Shown here: piece after piece, positions 8,672-14,481 of the stretch
Layout of the letters: the number at the start of each line of letters is the position of its first letter
Numbering within the stretch: position 1 is the stretch's first letter
Assembly: GCA_016840945.1 (NCBI GenBank)
Contig: JAEORJ010000054.1
Coordinates: 1 to 17,614, forward strand
From: Candidatus Gerdarchaeota archaeon
Lineage (GTDB): Archaea > Asgardarchaeota > Heimdallarchaeia > JABLTI01
DNA: 17,614 bases
Direction of reading: 5' to 3'
Made by a program: the position numbers and the translations under genes
The notes under the pieces: generated by a model
Database searches by the model: none
Told to the model about the DNA's origin: nothing
What the model saw: the letters and a program-made list of their open reading frames with translations, nothing else

Positions 8672-9361
8672 TTGTTAAATAAACATCGTACTACTGTTCT
8701 ATTTTTCACCATTCTTAGTTTGTTAACTATTTCCAATTGCTTTCAGATTACTAACATTTCAGCTGACTTTAACATTAAAGAAGGAGATACCTTTAGTTTT
8801 GAGATTTTAAAAATTAGAACGATGTGGGATTATCCATTGACTTTTCTTTTAAGTAACTTGGAGTTAACAGAAGGAGCAATAGTAAAATTAACTTTTACAG
8901 ATGTAGATCCACCAATCATACAATACGAATTAGCAGTTGGCACTGAAAAAGAAGAATATGGTATTTTTACTGACATTTTCGTGCAAAATCGAAATTGGGA
9001 TGAATTAACAGCCCTTTATGAGAGTCAAGGATACGAAATAGAAGAAACATCAACGATTTGGAGTTTACGATTAAATTCCTCTATGGTAATAAAAGCTGAT
9101 TATTATAAAAAAGATGGCGTATTGAATTATTTTTATTTATTTAACTACACTTTACTAGTAGATGTATTTAGAGTTGCTACTATTGAGTTTGAACGTGTTG
9201 GTGGTTTAAAAGCTAACCAATGGATTTATTCTTTCTTTGTTTTAGTTCCTTTGCCATTTATTGTCTGGCTCAGTTTTTATATAAGGAAACGATATAAATT
9301 GAAAAAAGAAAGAGAACGTCAAAAACTACTAGAATATTTAGCTAGCAGAAAGAAAAAATGA
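8672..9361 (+). CDS. Surface protein with signal peptide and C-terminal membrane anchor (unknown function)
   Basis: 229 residues from a TTG start, with GGTGG at 8660-8664. It begins with a short basic stretch and a hydrophobic segment (TVLFFTILSLLTISN), a likely signal peptide or anchor. An exterior region of about 160 residues follows, containing sequons for N-glycosylation (NIS, NSS, NYT). A membrane helix at about 193-213 (YSFFVLVPLPFIVWLSFYI) leads into a strongly basic tail, RKRYKLKKERERQK, so the C-terminus faces the cytoplasm. The segment NIKEGDTFSFEILKIR, with a later EGAIVKLTFTDVD, matches the layout of the protein at 13472-14395, so the two share an ectodomain type. No enzyme motif is visible. 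GAPDH follows 125 bases downstream but has its own candidate promoter. Function unknown. Confidence 0.75.
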   Translation: MLNKHRTTVLFFTILSLLTISNCFQITNISADFNIKEGDTFSFEILKIRTMWDYPLTFLLSNLELTEGAIVKLTFTDVDPPIIQYELAVGTEKEEYGIFTDIFVQNRNWDELTALYESQGYEIEETSTIWSLRLNSSMVIKADYYKKDGVLNYFYLFNYTLLVDVFRVATIEFERVGGLKANQWIYSFFVLVPLPFIVWLSFYIRKRYKLKKERERQKLLEYLASRKKK

Positions 9362-9418
9362 TTTGATTAACGAATAATGAAAATACTGATTTTGCTAGTG
9401 AGCACAAATTAAATATAG

Positions 9419-9428
9419 TATAAAAATA
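9419..9428 (+). promoter_or_regulatory. Candidate TATA box of the GAPDH gene
   Basis: TATAAAAATA, preceded by AAATATAG, lies about 60 bases before the TTG start. Initiation about 25 bases downstream would fall inside the inverted repeat at 9443-9466 and leave the GGTGAGG ribosome-binding site (9470-9476) in the leader. Confidence 0.45.
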
Positions 9429-9442
9429 ATTTTTCCACAAGC

Positions 9443-9466
9443 AATATTTTATAGTAATAAAATATT
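9443..9466 (+). repeat. Perfect 9-base inverted repeat at the predicted GAPDH transcription start
   Basis: AATATTTTA (9443-9451) and TAAAATATT (9458-9466) are exact reverse complements separated by TAGTAA. The site lies between the candidate TATA box and the ribosome-binding site, where archaeal repressors often bind. It is pure A/T apart from the spacer, so chance is a real alternative. Confidence 0.4.
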
Positions 9467-9486
9467 CATGGTGAGGTTATATTCCT

Positions 9487-10515
9487 TTGAAAATTGGAAT
9501 AAATGGAACTGGTTTAACTGCAAGAGCGTTAGTAAAATTAATTGTTCAAAATGAAGAATTTAAGGATCTTCATCTAGGGCAAATTAATGGTCGTTCGATG
9601 AGTATTAACATTCTCAAAGATCGACTTTTATATTCAACATCACAAGGACATTCTAATCTTGATGTCACAATAGATGTTGAAAATTCTTCTTTAAGCATTA
9701 ACAATGAAACAGTAAAATACACAGCTATTGACAATCCTGATAAGATACCTTGGGATAACGATATTCAAATAATAATTGAAGCAACAGGGAAATTTAGAGA
9801 TAGTAGCAAAGAAAGTAGCGACCCATTTAGACACTTTAAATCAAACAACAACCTTAAGGTGGTATTAATCAGTGCTCCATCAAAAGGAAATATAGAAAAT
9901 TTCATGTGGGGAGCAACTCCTGAACTAGAAAATAAATTACAAGAGTATGTTAACAAAGATGAGCCATTTGTTATAGGAGGAGCAAGTTGTACAACTACAG
10001 CAGCTGTTCCAATAATAGATACTTTAGATGATGCATTTGGCATAGAATCATGCTATTTATCCACAATTCATGCTGTAACAAGATCACAAGAACTACTTGA
10101 TGGTTCAAAAGAATGGAGTGCACTTGATACTCAATTGCATTCTACTGGTGCTGCTGATTCAACTAATCTAGTTCTAAAGAAAAATATCCCAATGAATGGT
10201 ATAGCCTATAGAACTGCAGACAAAGATGGCAGTTTTATTCAAGTAGATGCGGTATTAAAACGGGAAGTCACTAAAGACGATATTTTAGCAGCGTTTAAAG
10301 CTTCAAAATATGCGAAATATATCAGCTATACAAAAGTAACAAATCCACCTTCAAGTTATGTAAGAGGTGACCTTAACATGGTGATGCTAATTCCAGATGA
10401 AATTACAATAATTAATGGAAATAGAGTAATTATAAAAGGTCTTTATGATAATGAAGAAGGTTACGCAGCTCATTTACTCCGTTTAGTGAAATTTATTAGT
10501 TCGATATTAAAATAA
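9487..10515 (+). CDS. Divergent bacterial-type (class I) glyceraldehyde-3-phosphate dehydrogenase homologue
   Basis: 342 residues from TTG, with GGTGAGG ten bases upstream. The fold order is that of class I GAPDH rather than the archaeal class II enzyme: Rossmann loop GINGTGLTARAL; SAPSKG at 129-134; catalytic ASCTTTAAVP with C168 (usual form ASCTTN); STIHAVTRSQ with H195 (usual TVHAYTATQ); STGAA at 219-223; AYRT with R242; and LYDNEEGYAAHL near the end (usual WYDNEWGYS). The C/H pair is kept, so catalysis is possible. Oddities: the third Rossmann glycine is alanine, the arginine of GFGRIGR is missing, and the segment that normally carries the NAD-selecting aspartate reads INGRS, which may favour NADP or another cofactor. 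Erythrose-4-phosphate dehydrogenase or a non-glycolytic aldehyde dehydrogenase of this fold are alternatives. Confidence 0.85.
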   Translation: MKIGINGTGLTARALVKLIVQNEEFKDLHLGQINGRSMSINILKDRLLYSTSQGHSNLDVTIDVENSSLSINNETVKYTAIDNPDKIPWDNDIQIIIEATGKFRDSSKESSDPFRHFKSNNNLKVVLISAPSKGNIENFMWGATPELENKLQEYVNKDEPFVIGGASCTTTAAVPIIDTLDDAFGIESCYLSTIHAVTRSQELLDGSKEWSALDTQLHSTGAADSTNLVLKKNIPMNGIAYRTADKDGSFIQVDAVLKREVTKDDILAAFKASKYAKYISYTKVTNPPSSYVRGDLNMVMLIPDEITIINGNRVIIKGLYDNEEGYAAHLLRLVKFISSILK

Positions 10516-10527
10516 GAAAAATCTAAT

Positions 10528-10566
10528 GTTCAATAGTCCTTTAAAGCACTATTGAACTTTTTTTTT
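10528..10566 (+). terminator. Hairpin with T9 tract, likely bidirectional, between GAPDH and the small membrane gene
   Basis: GTTCAATAGT (10528-10537) and ACTATTGAAC (10548-10557) form a perfect 10-base stem. The loop contains the palindrome CTTTAAAG. Nine T follow at 10558-10566. On the minus strand the same hairpin is followed by ATTAGATTTTTCTTATT, so it can serve both convergent genes. The T tract overlaps the stop codon of the minus-strand gene (10565-10567). Confidence 0.8.
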
Positions 10567-10732
10567 AATAACCAAAGAAGAATAAAAGGAAAAATCCCAC
10601 TGTAATAACTGTTGTAGTTAGAACTGATAATCCTATGATTAAAACAGCTTTTCTAAAATCAGCTTTTATCATTTCTGGGAAATCAACTTCTCCTTGAATA
10701 AGCTCAGGTTTTGGTAATTTTAAACTAGACAT
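10565..10732 (-). CDS. Small single-pass membrane protein, 55 residues
   Basis: ATG 10732 to TAA 10565 encodes 55 residues. A mainly polar N-terminal part (MSSLKLPKPELIQGEVDF, then PEMIKADFRK) is followed by one hydrophobic helix, AVLIIGLSVLTTTVITVGFF, running to a C-terminus rich in Phe and Leu. The layout looks tail-anchored: N-terminus in the cytoplasm, helix at the very end. AGGAGGAT lies seven bases before the ATG and overlaps the TAG stop of the gene at 10744-11466, so the two are translationally coupled and in one operon. A conserved partner or subunit of that membrane longin-like protein is the simplest guess. It is too short to place in a family by eye. Confidence 0.75.
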   Translation of the reverse strand: MSSLKLPKPELIQGEVDFPEMIKADFRKAVLIIGLSVLTTTVITVGFFLLFFFGY

Positions 10733-10743
10733 CTTTTATCCTC

Positions 10744-11466
10744 CTAACGCATATCATATTTTTTAGTAAGACCATTAACAGCACAGAATTTGAAGAAATA
10801 TTGGAACAAACCAAAGAAAAACATGAAAAATGGCACTGCTAAAAGAAACGCCCAAAATGGATTTGCTTGATAGAACCACATGATAAGAGCTCCAATGACT
10901 CCGATTATAAGAAATGGTATACCTGTGAGTAATCGTTTTAGCCTTTCAGCTCTACCTATATTACACTGCCCTGGTTGGTATCCTATGGATTTAAATATAA
11001 ATTTCTGCATCAAACTTCGGGATGCTAAAGGATCAAAAGGATGATCATCTTCAACTAGTTGCTCATTTTTAAGATAATCGCCAAATTCGTTTGCTATATC
11101 GTTTATTGTTCTAAGAGAATTTGTTATAGTAGTTTCAGGTCTGACTTTATATTTAGCGAAAATTGAATTAAGATGATTTGTAGCTTTCAATAGATTATTC
11201 TTCAGTTTATCTATTACTTCTTGTGTCATTTGCTGTTTGTCACCAAATATAACCAATACATCAGATACTTCATCTAATGCGTACAATCGGTTTTCTAAAA
11301 TCACATACTTTAATCTATCATTAGTCATTTCGCTTGCGAAATTTGATAATGCAACGAAAAATCCTGACTGTAATACGTACCAGTCGTCATTCATTGCAAT
11401 AGTAGGGTCTTTATTATAATAGAATATTGGTATGCTCTCTCTGATAACTAATATTTCATCTAACAG
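10744..11466 (-). CDS. Longin-like domain protein with two C-terminal membrane helices (probable CTG start)
   Basis: 240 residues if translation starts at CTG 11466. Residues 1-105 look like a longin-type domain: LDEILVIRESIPIFYYNKD, then the helix YVLQSGFFVALSNFASEM, a strand LKYVILENRLYAL, a strand DVLVIFGDK and a long helix. A linker rich in N, E and D follows. Near the end two membrane helices are clear (FLIIGVIGALIMWFYQ and FWAFLLAVPFFMFFFGLFQY), with a short tail KKYDMR. The first ATG in frame (11394) has no ribosome-binding site and would cut off the first strand of the domain. CTG is the first codon after an in-frame TGA and has GGAGGAG six bases upstream. It is coupled to the 55-residue gene downstream. 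An Asgard membrane-anchored longin protein is inferred; no specific function is claimed. Confidence 0.75.
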   Translation of the reverse strand: MLDEILVIRESIPIFYYNKDPTIAMNDDWYVLQSGFFVALSNFASEMTNDRLKYVILENRLYALDEVSDVLVIFGDKQQMTQEVIDKLKNNLLKATNHLNSIFAKYKVRPETTITNSLRTINDIANEFGDYLKNEQLVEDDHPFDPLASRSLMQKFIFKSIGYQPGQCNIGRAERLKRLLTGIPFLIIGVIGALIMWFYQANPFWAFLLAVPFFMFFFGLFQYFFKFCAVNGLTKKYDMR

Positions 11467-11472
11467 TCATAA

Positions 11473-11479
11473 CTCCTCC
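11473..11479 (-). promoter_or_regulatory. Strong ribosome-binding site ahead of the CTG start
   Basis: Minus-strand GGAGGAG is followed by TTATGACTG. An ATG in this string is only two bases from the site, lies in another frame and ends after four codons (M-T-V-R-stop). The CTG is six bases away and opens the 240-residue frame. Confidence 0.65.
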
Positions 11480-11646
11480 TAAGGAAGCATTATCTTTATT
11501 CTTATTTTACAATATAGTTCTTGATTTAAAACATTCATTCTTAAAAAAATGAAGTAAAAATATAGTTGAGATTTAGATTTTTCTCCCTACATTAATCTTT
11601 AATAGCAGATAATCTTAACATATTCTACTAAGTGAGTAGGTTTCTC

Positions 11647-12234
11647 ATGGATATCATTGATGATTTCTTATTTGGTGGAGATGAACTTTTTGATAATCCC
11701 AGGTTTGTTAAGCATTTCACCTTTATGTTAAATGATTATCAAACACCAAACAAACCTATAGCTTTCTTTCTAAGTTGCTCAAAATACAAACCTTACTACA
11801 AATCACCATATAGACGAGTATTTAATGCTATGATTGAGAAAAAAATTGTTATAAGAGAAATTAGCCACTATTATACCATCTCAGAACCTGCTATAATAAT
11901 CCCTGAAGAATTAGATGATACAAAAGTAACTCATTATGATTTTCCACCTGAAAAGATGGAAGAAAAAGGGAAGAGAGTTTTTATTGAACGATTAACCATA
12001 CTTCTACCAAAAATAATCGATGCCCATGAATTATCATTTTATATTTTACCAAAGCACCATAGAGGTATTTTTGAAAAAGCAATGGAGAATATAATAGAAA
12101 GCAACACAAAGAAATATTCTAATATCACTTCAAAAGTTATTTATGCCCCCCCATTAACATATAATTTACCAAAAGCAAAGGAAATAATAATACAAAAATT
12201 AGTAGAAGCAAAACTGCTTGAAGCAATTCATTAG
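11647..12234 (+). CDS. Stand-alone archaeosine-synthase-like domain protein (DUF5591-like)
   Basis: 195 residues from ATG 11647; an in-frame GTG at 11632 would add five residues but has no clear ribosome-binding site. Residues 43-56 read SCSKYKPYYKSPYR, which fits the archaeosine synthase (ArcS/TgtA2) motif PC-X3-KPY-X2-S-X2-H with C44, K48, P49, Y50 and S53 kept, the first proline changed to serine and the last histidine to arginine. It continues EPAIIIPEELDDTKVTHYDFPP, matching the family pattern of a 'PxEL' followed by HYD-P. ArcS normally carries this domain together with a TGT-like domain and a PUA domain in one chain; here it stands alone, 11 bases before a TGT-fold gene. In archaea ArcS acts on preQ0 already inserted at tRNA position 15. 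The residue changes make activity uncertain. Confidence 0.75.
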   Translation: MDIIDDFLFGGDELFDNPRFVKHFTFMLNDYQTPNKPIAFFLSCSKYKPYYKSPYRRVFNAMIEKKIVIREISHYYTISEPAIIIPEELDDTKVTHYDFPPEKMEEKGKRVFIERLTILLPKIIDAHELSFYILPKHHRGIFEKAMENIIESNTKKYSNITSKVIYAPPLTYNLPKAKEIIIQKLVEAKLLEAIH

Positions 12235-12245
12235 GCGAATTAATT

Positions 12246-13367
12246 ATGTCAAAGATAATCGAACCAAATGGCTTAGCAAAAGAAAAGACTACGATAATTA
12301 ATTCGAAAAAATTTGAAACCCCAACTATGATGTTAACATATTCTTTTAGAGATAACAATCCACGACCATGGTTAGAAATACCCAATTGTTCTATTATGAC
12401 TAATGCTTTTGATATTAAACAAAATGGAAGATTGGAAAAACGTATTCGCATTAATGGCATTCATAAAGAACTAGAGCTCAATAATTCTATTTGTGCTATG
12501 GATTCAGGAGGATATCAATTCATTTCTAGAGGAGAAGGAGAAAATATAGATCCTATGGAAATCATTGATTTACAAAATGCTGCTGGTACTGACATTGCTG
12601 TTGGATTGGATTATCCGATATTACAAGAACACTCAGAGGAAGAAGCATTATTTCTAACAAAAAAATCATTGGAAAACATCAAATTATCTAGTAAATATAT
12701 CACCAATGGCATCGAAGTCATGCCTGTTTTACATGGAACAACACCAAATGAAATCACCCAATTTTTTAACAAAGTTAAACAAATAGCAGATTTCAAAATT
12801 TGGGGGATTGGTGGATTGGTTCCTCAAATGAAGCAATCATCTACTTCTCACACGAGATATTTCAATATCATCGATCGCGTATTTGAAGCACGATTACAAT
12901 TAAATAAATTGAATGATGATTTACTATTACATGTCTTTGGTGTGGGGAGTCCTCTTGCAGGATTGTTATTTTTAATGTGCGGGGCAGATAGTATTGAAAG
13001 CATATCTTGGATTATGAATGCTAAATATTTCTTGGTGTATCAAGATAAAATTGGTGCTAGAAAAGTTTCAAAGAAAACCACTATGTGTACAACTTCCGTA
13101 ATTTGGGATGAATATCATTGTACGTGCCCAATATGCAAAGAAAATGACCTTGAAGATATTGAACGAATGATGAAAATGGGTGGGAATGATGGATTCAAAA
13201 ATAGAGCAATGCATAATGCTTACGTTTATCAGCATATATTAGTAGAAGCTAAGGAAGCACTAGAAGAAGATCGTTTGATAGATTTTTGTAAAGAGAAATT
13301 AGGAAATCATCGCTTTTTCAAAGGTATCCTTACATATACTCTTAATAAACTAAAGAAATGCCGCTAA
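12246..13367 (+). CDS. tRNA-guanine transglycosylase-like protein without PUA domain
   Basis: 373 residues. TGT barrel features are clear: DSGGYQ at 86-91 (D86, the usual active-site aspartate), GLDYP with D122 at the base-recognition strand, VLHG at 161-164, a glycine-rich HVFGVGSP at 229-236, and a zinc site C292-T-C294-PI-C297 with H323 (NRAMHNAYV, as in archaeal TGT). The segment that in archaeal TGT reads GVDLFDSASY is GADSIESISW here, so the nucleophilic aspartate is replaced by E251. There is no C-terminal PUA domain. The gene follows the ArcS-like gene by 11 bases and is probably co-transcribed. Options are the TGT half of a split archaeosine synthase, a degenerate tRNA TGT, or a DpdA-like enzyme that modifies DNA; the neighbour favours the first. 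Confidence 0.85.
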   Translation: MSKIIEPNGLAKEKTTIINSKKFETPTMMLTYSFRDNNPRPWLEIPNCSIMTNAFDIKQNGRLEKRIRINGIHKELELNNSICAMDSGGYQFISRGEGENIDPMEIIDLQNAAGTDIAVGLDYPILQEHSEEEALFLTKKSLENIKLSSKYITNGIEVMPVLHGTTPNEITQFFNKVKQIADFKIWGIGGLVPQMKQSSTSHTRYFNIIDRVFEARLQLNKLNDDLLLHVFGVGSPLAGLLFLMCGADSIESISWIMNAKYFLVYQDKIGARKVSKKTTMCTTSVIWDEYHCTCPICKENDLEDIERMMKMGGNDGFKNRAMHNAYVYQHILVEAKEALEEDRLIDFCKEKLGNHRFFKGILTYTLNKLKKCR

Positions 13368-13471
13368 CTAAATTGTTTTTATAGATAGCGACAAAATACT
13401 TTGTATCTTAAATTAGACTGTTTTATCAGTTAAATAATTATTACTTTAAATAATCATTTGGAGAAATAGAA

Positions 13472-14395
13472 TTGAAGAAGACAGTTAGGACTATATTAAC
13501 TATCAGTGCGCTCGTATTCATAGTAAGCACCCTTACTTTAAGTACAAATACTTTAAGCAGTTACTGGAGTGTTTCTCCAGGCGAGAATTACAACTATGAA
13601 TTAACTTCAATAAACATTATTTACGATTTTCCACCGACAAATTATAATGCTACAGGAATAACTTTTGATGATGGCTTTCTAGAGGAAGGTTCAACAGTCA
13701 CACTAAATATCACTTCTGTAGAGGAAATTAATGTAAGTTATAGTTTAATTGCTGATGGCATGGAAGAAAACATATACATGGATAATGAAACATTTAATGC
13801 CAAATTTTATGATTTAATGATTTTACCACTAAAATTTGCATCACAAGAAGTATCATTAAATGATATAAAAAGAGGTTTCACAGGAATAGATTATATTCTT
13901 GCTCCAAGTTTAGAAAACACTTGGGATATTTTTGATGGATTTGATAGTCCAATCTATTTGGCTACAATACAAGAATTATTTTCATCCGTTGCTAATATCC
14001 TCGCGCAAGCACAAACCAAATTAAATACAACATTAGATGAATGTATTTTCGATTGGTTTGTTAATGGGACATATTCTGATGATGCACAGGATAGTTTCTT
14101 CTTTACTTATAATTTGAAATCTGCTTATGAAATTTCAACCGGTCTCCTTTTAGGCATGAGAACTGATTTTAGCATTTCTGGTATGCGTGATGGTACGGAT
14201 TTAGAAATAATACTACAGACTGAAGTAAATCGCGAAGGTTATACACTTGATGAATTTGTTTTGCCAAATGACGATGCATTTAATCTTGGAGATTTATTAT
14301 CAGGGTTGTTCCCAGGATATACTTGGATTATAGTTCCTATAGCTTTAGTAAGTTTAGGGATAAAAATCAGTGTAAGACAAAATAAGAACAAGTAA
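13472..14395 (+). CDS. Glycosylation-prone surface protein with signal peptide and C-terminal anchor
   Basis: 307 residues from TTG, with GGAG just upstream (13460-13463). The N-terminus is basic then hydrophobic (KKTVRTILTISALVFIV), a signal peptide. The exterior region has many N-glycosylation sequons (NAT, NIT, NVS, NET, NTT, NGT), as expected on an archaeal surface. Near the end, GYTWIIVPIALVSLGIKI is a membrane helix, followed by a short basic tail. The first ectodomain part (SVSPGENYNYELTSINIIYD, then EEGSTVTLNITSVEEINVSY) aligns with the protein at 8672-9361, and the same pattern may define a family of anchored surface proteins in this organism. It lies 104 bases after the TGT-like gene and probably has its own promoter. 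Function unknown. Confidence 0.75.
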   Translation: MKKTVRTILTISALVFIVSTLTLSTNTLSSYWSVSPGENYNYELTSINIIYDFPPTNYNATGITFDDGFLEEGSTVTLNITSVEEINVSYSLIADGMEENIYMDNETFNAKFYDLMILPLKFASQEVSLNDIKRGFTGIDYILAPSLENTWDIFDGFDSPIYLATIQELFSSVANILAQAQTKLNTTLDECIFDWFVNGTYSDDAQDSFFFTYNLKSAYEISTGLLLGMRTDFSISGMRDGTDLEIILQTEVNREGYTLDEFVLPNDDAFNLGDLLSGLFPGYTWIIVPIALVSLGIKISVRQNKNK

Positions 14396-14433
14396 TTTAT
14401 TTGAAATTGTTTTCTAGTATTTTTTTTATAATT

Positions 14434-14463
14434 GGGGTATCTTACCCCTTTCTTTAATTTCTT
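14434..14463 (+). terminator. GC-rich hairpin at a convergent junction
   Basis: GGGGTA (14434-14439) and TACCCC (14443-14448) form a 6-base stem with a TCT loop, followed by TTTCTTTAATTTCTT. A run of eight T (14420-14427) precedes it and may itself end plus-strand transcription. The cluster of G and C stands out in an AT-rich gap, and the hairpin may serve both flanking genes. Confidence 0.6.
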
Positions 14464-14481
14464 AAAAAATTGTATTTTTAA

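Noticed and set aside
12137..12460. Minus-strand open frame across the ArcS-like/TGT-like junction
   Set aside because: It overlaps two genes with clear family motifs and shows no motif of its own.
12246..13367. Calling the TGT-like protein DpdA, part of a DNA-modifying island
   Set aside because: No DpdB, helicase or other island genes are present, and the neighbour carries an archaeosine-synthase motif; kept only as an alternative.
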